A DNA stretch of 38,106 bases from assembly GCA_031409875.1 (NCBI GenBank), contig JANNYB010000163.1, positions 1 to 38,106 on the forward strand, in the 5' to 3' direction. Below the pieces are notes generated by a model. The model ran no database searches. It saw nothing but the letters and a program-made list of their open reading frames with translations, and was not told where the DNA came from. Positions 25,920-33,279 of this stretch are shown here, one piece after another. The first letter of the stretch is position 1. Each line of letters begins with the position of its first letter. Origin of the DNA: CALMEH01 sp031409875 (lineage in GTDB: Bacteria; Acidobacteriota; Blastocatellia; Pyrinomonadales; Pyrinomonadaceae). The position numbers were made by a program, and so were the translations under genes.

Positions 25920-25962
25920 GAAAACCGCAAAGTAACGAAAGTTTCGTTTCTGTGCGGTTTTC
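25920..25962 (+). terminator. Intrinsic terminator after the DUF1508 gene
   Basis: gaaaaccgca (25920-25929) pairs with tgcggttttc (25953-25962), with an inner gtaacgaaa/tttcgtttc pairing, followed by GTTTTG. It lies 34 bp after the stop codon. Confidence 0.65.
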
Positions 25963-25974
25963 GTTTTGAGAAAT

Positions 25975-26094
25975 GTCAGAACAGGGAGCGGTAGCGACCT
26001 GCTAATTTGAGAAATTGAAAATCTAAAGCAGGTCGCTACCGCTCCCTGTTCTGACTAAATTGAAAAGCAGGTCGCTACCGCTCCCTGTTCTGAC
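25975..26094. repeat. Three-arm REP element, GTCAGAACAGGGAGCGGTAGCGACC
   Basis: A 28-bp arm at 25975-26002 is the perfect inverted copy of 26028-26055. A second perfect direct copy of the right arm follows at 26067-26094 after an 11-bp spacer. The last copy ends 6 bp before the AGGAGG of the VOC gene. Confidence 0.93.
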
Positions 26095-26100
26095 TAAAAA

Positions 26101-26106
26101 AGGAGG
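26101..26106 (+). promoter_or_regulatory. Perfect Shine-Dalgarno that points to a non-canonical start
   Basis: AGGAGG lies 8 bases before ATA 26115. No ATG, GTG or TTG lies in frame between the stop at 26091-26093 and TTG 26157, which has no Shine-Dalgarno of its own. Confidence 0.8.
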
Positions 26107-26114
26107 CAATTATA

Positions 26115-26585
26115 ATAAAACCAATTCCAGATGGATACCATACGATTACGCCGTATTTGATTGTTGAAGATGCGGACAAACTCGTTGAATTCATCGAACA
26201 AACTTTCGATGGACAACTTATATTTCAAATGCGGACAGAAGCCGGCAGAATTTCGCACGCCGAAATGAAAATCGGCGATTCGATGTTGATGCTTTCCGAA
26301 GCATCCGAAGAATGGAGCGCAATGCCGACGATGATTCATTTATACGTTTCCGATACGGACACGGTTTATCAAAAAGCCTTGGCATCGGGAGCGGTTTCAA
26401 TCAAAGAACCGCAAGACCAATTTTACGGCGACCGCAATGCTTCGGTAAAAGATTCTTCAGGAAATATTTGGGGAATCGCCACGCATATCGAAGACCTTTC
26501 CGAAGCAGAAATGGAACAACGAATGAGCGCGGCAAGTTCATTACTGAGCGGCATAGAATTTGCTGACGCGGGAAATACCACTTAA
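26115..26585 (+). CDS. VOC family protein (PhnB/glyoxalase-like) with apparent AUA start
   Basis: Read from ATA 26115 the protein has 156 residues and begins (I/M)KPIPDGYHTITPYLIVEDAD, the standard start of PhnB-like VOC proteins. The first canonical start, TTG 26157, would delete this first beta strand. The rest is typical: GQLIFQMR, HAEMKIGDSMLMLSEA, MIHLYVSDTDTVYQKALASG and NASVKDSSGNIWGIATH. Metal-ligand positions differ from true glyoxalase I, so enzymatic activity is uncertain. It heads the group of VOC genes. Start possibilities are ATT 26109, ATA 26112 and ATA 26115, the last best placed. A sequencing error (ATG read as ATA) is the main alternative. Confidence 0.85.
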   Translation: MKPIPDGYHTITPYLIVEDADKLVEFIEQTFDGQLIFQMRTEAGRISHAEMKIGDSMLMLSEASEEWSAMPTMIHLYVSDTDTVYQKALASGAVSIKEPQDQFYGDRNASVKDSSGNIWGIATHIEDLSEAEMEQRMSAASSLLSGIEFADAGNTT

Positions 26586-26736
26586 TCGGGCAATTATCGA
26601 AGTTCTTTTCCGTGATTTCCGTGTGTGCTGTGGATAGAAAAAGAAATCTATCCACGAAAAACACGGAAAACACGGAAAAAACCACCGGAAATTGAAGGCG
26701 ATGATGTCGTAATCAAATTCTATGCCGCTCAGTAAT
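26540..26736. repeat. 22-bp inverted repeat linking the VOC gene end to downstream DNA
   Basis: 26540-26561 (attactgagcggcatagaat, then tt) is the perfect reverse complement of 26715-26736. The first copy is inside the coding end of the VOC gene; the second is in the gap before the next VOC gene. Confidence 0.8.
26606..26679. repeat. Inverted repeat of CACGGAAAA units
   Basis: Arms 26606-26638 and 26647-26679 match at about 28 of 33 positions in inverted orientation, with 9-10-bp steps (TTTTCCGTG / CACGGAAAA). It begins 21 bp after the VOC stop codon. Confidence 0.8.
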
Positions 26737-26758
26737 GCGGCAAGTTAAGTTTTTTTTC
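26724..26758 (+). terminator. Possible intrinsic terminator
   Basis: gccgc-tcagtaat-gcggc (26724-26741) is followed by a run of nine Ts, 26750-26758. The stem is only 5 bp. Confidence 0.4.
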
Positions 26759-26798
26759 ATCTTCCACACAAATAATAAATTAGGAGAGAGTAATAATT

Positions 26799-27236
26799 AT
26801 GTCGGAAAATACAGCAACGGCGGCAGAAGCAATGGCGATGCCGAAACACGGCGAATTTTGTTGGACGGAAATCGCCACAAATAATTTAGAAGCGTGTAAA
26901 TCTTTTTACGCCAATGTTTTCGGTTGGGAAATGCAACAAAGCAAAGCAACGGGCGAAGAGATGGAATATCAGGAATTTAATATTGCGGGCAGTCAACCGA
27001 TGGGCGGAATATTTCAGATGCAAGCGGAAATGTATGGAGGCGAAATTCCGCCGCCGCATTTTGTCAGCTATGTAGCCGTTGAAAATGTTGACGACACGGC
27101 AAGCAAAGCGTTCGATTTAGGCGGCAAAATCGTTTCGCCGCCGATGGAGATTCCGAATGTCGGGCGTTTTGCGGTTATTCAAGACCCGACAGGCGCAAGT
27201 TTTTCGATTCTTACGTTGAATGAAGGAGCGGTTTAA
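26799..27236 (+). CDS. VOC family protein (single-domain glyoxalase-like)
   Basis: This 145-residue protein has TAGGAGAGAG upstream. After an Ala-rich leader it reads PKHGEFCWTEIATNNLEACK and SFYANVFGWEM, then YVAVENVDDTASKAFDLGGK, ending FAVIQDPTGASFSIL. This is the pattern of CFP30B/YdeP-type VOC proteins rather than classical lactoylglutathione lyase. It is closely similar to the protein at 27735-28133, so the two are probably paralogues by duplication. It is followed by a DUF1579-like gene in the same direction, likely one operon. Confidence 0.9.
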   Translation: MSENTATAAEAMAMPKHGEFCWTEIATNNLEACKSFYANVFGWEMQQSKATGEEMEYQEFNIAGSQPMGGIFQMQAEMYGGEIPPPHFVSYVAVENVDDTASKAFDLGGKIVSPPMEIPNVGRFAVIQDPTGASFSILTLNEGAV

Positions 27237-27263
27237 TTCATTAAAATTTCTGAGAAAAAAAAT

Positions 27264-27725
27264 ATGAGCGTTCCCAAAAGTCTTAACAAATTAACAGGTA
27301 AATGGCACGGCATCAATCGCTTGCACACGGTTTGGATTGAGGAAAATCCATTGCGCGAATCAATTTCCGACGCTTTTATTTCTTTTTCGGCGCAGGGCAA
27401 ATTTTTGAAAATCGAATACGACTGGATTTTTGAAGAAAAAAAACAGGAAGGTTTGATTTTGCTCGGCGATGAAACGGATTTAATAAAAGCATATTGGATT
27501 GATTCGTGGCATATGGGCGATAAGTTTCTGGTTTCAGAAGGAAATCCCGACGAAAACGGGACGATTTCGATGAAAGGTTTTTACGCCGTTCCCGACCATC
27601 CCGATTGGGGTTGGCGAACCGACATCGAATCAATCGGTGAAAATTCTTTCAAAATCACGATGTTCAATGTTACGCCCGAAGGCGAAGAATCTTTAGCGGT
27701 TGAGGCAGAATACGAGAGAATATAG
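27264..27725 (+). CDS. DUF1579-like (lipocalin/FABP-fold-like) protein
   Basis: This 153-residue protein has no signal peptide. It reads KLTGKWHGINRLHTVWIEEN and DAFISFSAQGKFLKIEYDW, then IKAYWIDSWH and a C-terminal beta pattern (NSFKITMFNVTPEGEESLAV). It resembles DUF1579-type small beta-barrel proteins found beside VOC genes. The assignment is by general pattern and moderate. It lies 27 bp after one VOC gene and 9 bp before the next, so it is in the same operon. Confidence 0.8.
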   Translation: MSVPKSLNKLTGKWHGINRLHTVWIEENPLRESISDAFISFSAQGKFLKIEYDWIFEEKKQEGLILLGDETDLIKAYWIDSWHMGDKFLVSEGNPDENGTISMKGFYAVPDHPDWGWRTDIESIGENSFKITMFNVTPEGEESLAVEAEYERI

Positions 27726-27734
27726 GAGAAAATT

Positions 27735-28133
27735 ATGGCTGAATTTACAATACCGAAACACGGAGAAATATGTTGGCGCGAACTTAACACGCAAAATTTG
27801 GATGCGGCAAAAGGCTTTTATCAAGGGCTTTTCGGATGGAATTTAGAGCAAAGCAAAGTTTCGCCGGTGCAATATGACGAAATTCATTTCGGCGGCGAAG
27901 CAGTTGGCGGAATGATGCAGATTACGAAAGATTGGGGCGAAAATTGGCAAAAAATCCCTTCGGCTTGGATGAGTTATATCGCGGTTGACGATTGCGATGA
28001 AACGATTGAAAAAATCAAAGCAAACGGCGGCGATGTTTGCATTCCGGCTTTCGACGCGCCGAATGTCGGGCGAATGTCCGTCGTCAAAGACCCAAGCGGC
28101 GCGGCGTTTTCGATAATTCAATTTGTTCAATAA
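27735..28133 (+). CDS. VOC family protein (single-domain glyoxalase-like)
   Basis: This 132-residue protein has ATAGGAG upstream. It reads IPKHGEICWRELNTQNLDAA and GFYQGLFGWNLEQS, then WMSYIAVDDCDETIEKIKAN and the end MSVVKDPSGAAFSIIQF. It is very similar in sequence to the VOC protein at 26799-27236 without the Ala-rich leader. The cluster of three VOC proteins may act on related small molecules or bind ligands; the substrate is unknown. Confidence 0.9.
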   Translation: MAEFTIPKHGEICWRELNTQNLDAAKGFYQGLFGWNLEQSKVSPVQYDEIHFGGEAVGGMMQITKDWGENWQKIPSAWMSYIAVDDCDETIEKIKANGGDVCIPAFDAPNVGRMSVVKDPSGAAFSIIQFVQ

Positions 28134-28136
28134 ACT

Positions 28137-28194
28137 GTTTTGAGTCCGGCGTTTGGGCGATTTATCATTAAATTTCAAACACCGGACTCAAAAC
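28137..28194. repeat. Short REP-like element, GTTTTGAGTCC ends
   Basis: gttttgagtccggcgtttg (28137-28155) and caaacaccggactcaaaac (28176-28194) match at 18 of 19 positions in inverted orientation. The ends match the element at 18226-18359. It begins 4 bp after the VOC stop and ends 2 bp before the pseudogene stop. Confidence 0.88.
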
Positions 28195-28195
28195 T

Positions 28196-28728
28196 TTACG
28201 GCACGAAAGTATTTGGAATCGGAAAATCACCCGCGATTCCGAATTGTTGAATTAAAGTTCCAGCCGTTGAGCGTTGGACAAACCACGTTGAACTTGACGG
28301 GCGGAAAATTGCCGCATCAAATTTGCCGTCGCCGTCGTAATCGCCCGGCGCGGGAATGTCGGTTGAAGTTCCGAATGGAAACGCGAAGAACGAAAAATCT
28401 TCACTTCTTAAAATAAACCAATTCCCGTTTGAAGGTCGCCAATATGCGATGTCGGCTTTGCCGTCGCGCCGAAATCGAGTGCGACACTAAACACGCCGTT
28501 TATCAAAGTCGTATTCGGACGCGAAACAACCGCGCCGATTTGAGTTCCGCCCGCGATTGCGTCATAAAGCCGAAACTGCAAATCATAACTGCCGTTTGCC
28601 GGATTTGTGCCGTCATTCAAACGACCTTGAAAGCTAAACGAATTGCCTTGCCCGAAAGCCGCATCTGCCGTCAAAGCGGCAAACAAAAAGCTGATAACGA
28701 TAAATTGTAAAATAGATTTTTTTGACAT
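28196..28728 (-). pseudogene. Secreted VCBS/FG-GAP-repeat protein reduced by an out-of-frame internal deletion
   Basis: The N-terminal 106-residue frame (28408-28728) has a strong GAGGTGA site, a signal peptide (residues 1-26) and a domain FQGRLNDGTNPANGSYDLQF common in large secreted Acidobacteriota proteins. It ends abruptly at TAA 28408. In the frame shifted by one, from about 28464-28470 down to TAA 28196, a 90-residue tail is open and reads as VCBS/FG-GAP repeats: DGKADIAYWRPSNGNWFILR and DYDGDGKFDAAIFRPS, ending IPNTFVP. The two parts meet at about 28464-28470 with a GGCG overlap. This looks like a large deletion joining the start and end of a long gene out of frame. Confidence 0.82.
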
Positions 28729-28890
28729 AGTTTTTTCACCTCGCCCATTGCGTAAAAATTTAATAACTCAATCTTGACGCATTTCGGCAGGTGATATAAC
28801 TAGCAAAGTTGGCAGGTAGAGCGAAAGCGGAAACAGTGATTTTTCAGAAATTGTTTGAAATTTCTTTTTTTTGCGCCAGCGGCGCATAGA

Positions 28891-29029
28891 GAAAGTAGCC
28901 AGATGTGATACGTCTGGTTTAGTTGATTCACCGTTCGCGCCCTGAAAGGAGCGCAAGAATCGGACTTTTCGCGCCTTCAACGCGGAAATGATGATGTTCT
29001 TTCCAGACGTTTCACATCTGGCTACTTTC
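28891..29029. repeat. Inverted repeat GAAAGTAGCCAGATGTGA
   Basis: Arms 28891-28917 and 29003-29029 match at 26 of 27 positions in inverted orientation. A small gcgcc-agc-ggcgc palindrome lies beside it at 28873-28885. The 347-bp gap between the pseudogene and the response regulator holds this element, the upstream region of the pseudogene and no supported gene. Confidence 0.88.
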
Positions 29030-29075
29030 TGGCTGCCGATTCTCGGCTAAAAAAAGGAAAGTTCAAAAAAATGTT

Positions 29076-29750
29076 TCAGACGAGTTTCTCGCGCAAGGCT
29101 TTGACGACGGCTTCGGTTTTTGAATGAACTTGGAGTTTTTCATAGACGTTATGCAGATGAAAAGAAACCGTGTGATAGCTGATGCCGAGTTTGTAAGCGG
29201 CGGTTTTGTAGCTGTGTCCGTCCACCAAAAGTTTTAATAATTCTTTTTCCTGCGGCGTGAGATTGCTGGCGGATTGTTTCGGCGGAACAAAGGTTTGGAA
29301 TAGAGTGATAACGCGCCGCGCAACTTCCGGCGACATCGGCGCACCGCCGCCCACAACTTCGCGCAAGGCTTCGAGCAAGCGGACGGGCTGCGTATTTTTC
29401 AGCAAATAACCGACCGCACCGGCGCACAGCACGTCGAAAATCCGTTCGTCATCGTCATAAACCGTCAGCGCGATAAAAGAAATTTCGGGATGTTTTTCGC
29501 GCAAAATTCGGATGCCTTCGATGCCGTCGAGTCCGGGCAAACCGATGTCGGTCAGGACGATATTTGGCAGATGCAAACTGATTTTGGCAATCGCTTCTTC
29601 GACCGAACGGAAACGCCCGACGCATTCAAAACCGTCAGTTCCGCCAATCAGCATCGCTAAACCTTCGCGCAAATCGCGCAAATCTTCGATAATAGCGATC
29701 TTGACCGTTTGATTTTCAGAAGTAATATTCGGCATCACAGCGAGTTGCAT
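29076..29750 (-). CDS. NarL/FixJ-type response regulator
   Basis: This 224-residue protein has a receiver domain at about 16-135 with acidic pair Glu22/Asp23, phospho-acceptor Asp68 (VLTDIGLPG), Thr96 and Lys118 all in place. A LuxR-type helix-turn-helix is at about 160-220 (LTPQEKELLKLLVDGHSYKT, then YHTVSFHLHNVYEKL). The start could also be the Met at residue 6. It lies beside the histidine kinase gene (about 240 bp, same strand), which is its probable partner. A repeat lies between them. DNA targets unknown; see the palindrome upstream. Confidence 0.93.
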   Translation of the reverse strand: MQLAVMPNITSENQTVKIAIIEDLRDLREGLAMLIGGTDGFECVGRFRSVEEAIAKISLHLPNIVLTDIGLPGLDGIEGIRILREKHPEISFIALTVYDDDERIFDVLCAGAVGYLLKNTQPVRLLEALREVVGGGAPMSPEVARRVITLFQTFVPPKQSASNLTPQEKELLKLLVDGHSYKTAAYKLGISYHTVSFHLHNVYEKLQVHSKTEAVVKALREKLV

Positions 29751-29783
29751 CTAGCAAGTTTAATTTAATTTTCCAGTTTGCTT

Positions 29784-29803
29784 ACCTGCCAATTCTGGCA
29801 GGT
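29784..29803. promoter_or_regulatory. 20-bp palindrome upstream of the response regulator, possible operator
   Basis: ACCTGCCA-ATTC-TGGCAGGT is a perfect inverted repeat with 8-bp arms, 34 bp upstream of the response regulator ATG. The half-site GGCAGGT recurs twice in direct orientation upstream of the pseudogene (about 28787-28817), next to a shared CTAGCAA. It could be an autoregulatory site or repeat debris. Confidence 0.4.
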
Positions 29804-29820
29804 TAGTTTTGAATCCAACC

Positions 29821-29965
29821 GACTGGAGCGCAAGCGTCTCCGCTTGCAATGAGTGTTTGCTTCAAACACGAAAAAACGTCCGATTGGTATTCAAGTTGGA
29901 AATATCAAACGCATTTTCACGTCGAAGCGACGCTCATTGCAACCGGGACGGATTGCGCTCCAGTC
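29821..29965. repeat. Degraded REP-like element, ACTGGAGCGCAAGCG family
   Basis: gactggagcgcaagcgtctc... (29821-29853) and its inverted partner 29933-29965 have several mismatches, unlike the near-perfect copies at 19719 and 23252. It separates the response regulator and kinase genes. Confidence 0.88.
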
Positions 29966-29992
29966 CGCTCTGCGTTCTTATCGAAACTCGTT

Positions 29993-31282
29993 CTAAAATT
30001 TTAGAAAGACAGAATTCAAAACCAAAACAATCTTCGCGCCTTCATTTTCCGCCGAAACAATTTGCAAATTTCCTTTCAACTCGGCAGCGCGTTTTTTCAT
30101 ATTTAACAAGCCGTTGCCGTCAAAGTCCTCAGTTTTATCAAAACCGCGTCCGTCGTCCGCGATGGTTAAAATCAATTTGCCGCCTTCGAGACGAAAATCA
30201 ATTTCGACGTGCGTGGCGTTTGAGTGGCGGACGATGTTGGTGAGCGATTCTTTGAAAATCAGATAAATGTTGCGGCGCAGATTGGCGTTTAAATTTAGGT
30301 CAGGCATAATCGGCGGCGTGTCAAATTCGAGACGAATTTCGCGCCGTTCCAAAATTTCTTCGGCGTGGCGGCGCATTCTGATCGTCAAATCTGCCAGCGA
30401 ATCTTTTTTCGGGTTGATCGCCCAGACAATATCGCTCATTGCCGAAACGGATTCGCGCGAAGTTTCAGCAATATTTTCGAGCAGATTGCCGCCGTCAAAA
30501 CCGTTTGTGCCATTGCTTAATTTTCGATTGACGACTTCGCTCAAGACAGAAATCTTCGTCAAATTCGCGCCGATGTCGTCGTGCAAATCCGTTGCAATTC
30601 TGGTTCGCATATTGGCGACTTCGAGCAGTCGCGCCAGCCGAAGACGATAAAAACCGTAAATCACCAGCGCAATCAAAAAAAACAGCGCGGCGATAAACCA
30701 CCATTTCTGCCAAATCGGAGCGGCAATTTTGAAGGAAACCGACGCAGGCTTTTGGCTGTAAATTCTATCGGCGGTTTCGGCGCGGACTTCCATTAGGTAT
30801 TCGCCCGCCGCGAGATTGGCAAAATTTACCGTGCGCTCGTCGGTTTGCGTCCAATCGGAATTGCCGAACCGATATTCGTATTTCAATTTCTCGCCGAGCG
30901 ACGCGCCCAAACCAAGAAAATCAACTGAAATTTGCTTTTGTTCCGCGTTCAAATCTAACGGCAAAATTTCAGTTTCGCCCAAAACCGAGACGTTTTGCGA
31001 TTCGCCTTCGACACGCAAACCCGTGATCAAAATTGTCGGCGGCTGGCGTGTGCGCGGCGGTTCGGGAATAAACCGCGCAAAACCGTTATGCGTTCCAAAC
31101 CACAGATTATTTTGGCGGTCGCGGTATGAAATCTCGACAAAACTCGAAGGCAATCCGTCAGCGGTCGTGAAATTTTCGATTTGTCCGGTGTCGGGATTCA
31201 GACGGTCAATGCCGCGCCACGTTCCAATGTAAATTCGCCCGAATTCGTCTTCGGTAATCGAAGCGGCGGCGTTGCTCGTCAA
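29993..31282 (-). CDS. Sensor histidine kinase, C-terminal part of a split gene
   Basis: This 429-residue part starts formally at TTG 31282, but the same frame is open upstream to the repeat at 31431 and encodes further Reg_prop sequence (IAAPSGWIRDLFLDSRGQLW). Two last propeller repeats are followed by a Y_Y_Y domain (about 85-188), one transmembrane helix (192-213) and a HisKA_3 dimerisation domain with His234 (DLHDDIG). The ATPase domain has the N-box with Asn349 (KESLTNIVRH), DDGRGFD (376-382) and GNGLLNM (389-395). All kinase motifs are intact. Alone it would lack the signal peptide and most of the sensor. It pairs with the response regulator at 29076. Confidence 0.88.
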   Translation of the reverse strand: MTSNAAASITEDEFGRIYIGTWRGIDRLNPDTGQIENFTTADGLPSSFVEISYRDRQNNLWFGTHNGFARFIPEPPRTRQPPTILITGLRVEGESQNVSVLGETEILPLDLNAEQKQISVDFLGLGASLGEKLKYEYRFGNSDWTQTDERTVNFANLAAGEYLMEVRAETADRIYSQKPASVSFKIAAPIWQKWWFIAALFFLIALVIYGFYRLRLARLLEVANMRTRIATDLHDDIGANLTKISVLSEVVNRKLSNGTNGFDGGNLLENIAETSRESVSAMSDIVWAINPKKDSLADLTIRMRRHAEEILERREIRLEFDTPPIMPDLNLNANLRRNIYLIFKESLTNIVRHSNATHVEIDFRLEGGKLILTIADDGRGFDKTEDFDGNGLLNMKKRAAELKGNLQIVSAENEGAKIVLVLNSVFLKF

Positions 31283-31355
31283 ACCTTCGGCGGTTGTATA
31301 TTTTTTAAATTCAAAATTGTCGGAATTCGAATCGTCAAGCCGCCAAACTCCGCTT

Positions 31356-33206
31356 TTAGTCGAAGCAATCCAAAGCTGTCCGCGAGAATCGAGAAATAAA
31401 TCCCGAATCCAGCCAGAAGGCGCAGCGATGTGGGATTTGGGATTTGGGATTTGGGATTTGGGATTTGGGATTTGATTGGGAATTCAATCCCAAATCCGAA
31501 TTCCCAAATCCCAAATCCGTTGGTTCTGACAAGACGCGAAATTCTCCGTTGCGCCAGCGAATCAACGCGCTTTCGCCGTGGTCGCTTGATGCGCCGATCC
31601 AGATGTTGCCGAATTTATCTTCCGCAAAAGCTGAGCCGACGCGAGACTTTGAAAACTCGGCTTGCGAAGTGTAATCGTGCCAAATATTTTTAGTTCGTTC
31701 CCAACGCAGAATTTCGTTGCTTGCTTCGGTTGTTGAAATCCAAATATCGCCGCGTGAATCTTCAAAAAGCCGAAAAACCTCAGCATTTTTCGCGCCTGTT
31801 TCAACCTTTTCAAGTTTTGCACGAGCTAGATTTTCAAAATCCGTGTTGTCGGGCGAACGAAAAAGTCCGTCGCCGCTCGGAATCCACCACGCGCCGCGGC
31901 TGTCTTGCCAAACAGTTTGTTGCCAACCCCAACCGTGATAATCCACAGATTCCGGCAGTTTTAATTTAACGAGTGAAAATTTGTCCGCGTCAAAACGGCT
32001 GATGACGCGCTCAGTTTTCGGAAAGGCGACGGCAAACAATTCACCTTTTGAGTTTTCAAAAATCAAACTGCTTTGGTCATTATTCAAACCGTCCGCCGCG
32101 TTATAAGTTGTAAAACCGTAACGCGCAATTTTTTTAACGCCGCACGGCGAACCGGTCCACAAATTTCCGTCTTTATCTTCGGCAAGCGCAGAAATATCGT
32201 CGCACAAATCGTTTTCAGCCGTATAAGTTTTGCAAACCGTTTCGCCCGTTTCCTGCCAACGACACAAACCGGGAATTGTCGCCAACCACATCTGACCATC
32301 GCTCGTTTCGACCATATCACGAATCCAATTTGAACCGAGACCGTCTTTTGTCGTGTAGCATTTTTTGACAATTTTCTCGTTCGCCTCCGCATCAAGCAGA
32401 CACAAACCGCCTAATTCATCGCTTCGCAAACTCATCCACAAACGACCGTTACGATCTTCAAGCAAATCAGTGATTTTATTGTCGCTTAATCCATTATCCT
32501 GAGTGAAACGCCGAATATTTCCGTCCGGCAAAAGTCGGAACAAACCGTTTCCAAACGTGCCGATCCAAAGCGTGCCGCGCCGATCTTCGAGAATTGTTTT
32601 GATGTAAAGCGCGTTAGGTTCCGGCGCAGCAATCGCTCCGCCCGAAGATTCCAGCGGCTTGCCTAACGCCACCGATTCAAACGCAGTTTGTCCGTTTTGT
32701 TCAATGAATTTATAAAGTCCGTCGCTCGTGCCAATCCAAATTTGATGGCTTTTATCTTCATATAACGTCAGAATTTTTTCGGATTTCGGATTGTCGGGCA
32801 GAAAGATTGTAAAAAGTGGATTTTCCGCTGAACTGCGAAGTCCGTGCGGATTTAGACGCGCCAAGCCTTTGTCCGTGGCAATGTAAATTATGCCGCTTTT
32901 TGTTTCGAGGAAATCATTAACGTAACGATCCGGCAAACCATCGGCGACAGTAAAATTCGTCATTCCCGCGCCGTCAAAACGCGAAATGCCTTCGCCCGTG
33001 CAAAACCACAAAAAACCGCGTGAATCCTGCTTAATTTTTTGCACTTCATCGCGCAATAAACCGTCAGCAACGGTATAAGTTTTAATCGGCAAGCGTTCGG
33101 CTTTTGAGATTGAAGCGAAAACGAAAACGAACGCAAACCAACCAAAATAAACAAATAACCTGCCGATTTTAAGTTTATTTTGTCTTTGATTTGCGCCAAA
33201 ACACAT
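31356..33206 (-). CDS. Sensor histidine kinase, N-terminal propeller part of a split gene
   Basis: This 616-residue part is preceded by AAGGG, with a signal peptide to about residue 36. From about 40 to 563 it consists of repeated two-component-regulator propeller (Reg_prop) units, each about 45 residues with GxLWxxT-like ends and IxDLLEDRxG-like links. Residues 564-592 are encoded by an inserted repeat (NPKSQIPNPKSQIP). Residues 593-616 (HRCAFWLD...) are out of the true frame and end at a spurious stop. The correct frame continues in the gene part at 29993-31282. Restored, the protein would be about 1,070 residues, as in hybrid-type Reg_prop/Y_Y_Y kinases. Confidence 0.88.
   Translation of the reverse strand: MCFGANQRQNKLKIGRLFVYFGWFAFVFVFASISKAERLPIKTYTVADGLLRDEVQKIKQDSRGFLWFCTGEGISRFDGAGMTNFTVADGLPDRYVNDFLETKSGIIYIATDKGLARLNPHGLRSSAENPLFTIFLPDNPKSEKILTLYEDKSHQIWIGTSDGLYKFIEQNGQTAFESVALGKPLESSGGAIAAPEPNALYIKTILEDRRGTLWIGTFGNGLFRLLPDGNIRRFTQDNGLSDNKITDLLEDRNGRLWMSLRSDELGGLCLLDAEANEKIVKKCYTTKDGLGSNWIRDMVETSDGQMWLATIPGLCRWQETGETVCKTYTAENDLCDDISALAEDKDGNLWTGSPCGVKKIARYGFTTYNAADGLNNDQSSLIFENSKGELFAVAFPKTERVISRFDADKFSLVKLKLPESVDYHGWGWQQTVWQDSRGAWWIPSGDGLFRSPDNTDFENLARAKLEKVETGAKNAEVFRLFEDSRGDIWISTTEASNEILRWERTKNIWHDYTSQAEFSKSRVGSAFAEDKFGNIWIGASSDHGESALIRWRNGEFRVLSEPTDLGFGNSDLGLNSQSNPKSQIPNPKSQIPHRCAFWLDSGFISRFSRTALDCFD
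31431..31520. repeat. Inverted heptamer array (TGGGATT x6) inside the kinase gene
   Basis: Six perfect TGGGATT units occupy 31431-31472. After 13 bp, five complementary units (AATCCCA, AATCCGA, ATTCCCA, AATCCCA, AATCCGT) run 31486-31520. On the coding strand the array reads NPKSQIP per three heptamers and has no stop in any frame. Confidence 0.95.
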
Positions 33207-33279
33207 TTTTATTTGCCCTTCAATGAGCGAATTATGGCATCAAACAAAAGTTTTAACAAGCATTTTGAGTCGTGTTAAT

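Noticed and set aside
28768..28980. 70-codon minus-strand frame in the 347-bp gap
   Set aside because: No ribosome site, no domain, unusual Lys/Arg composition, and it spans a repeat arm.
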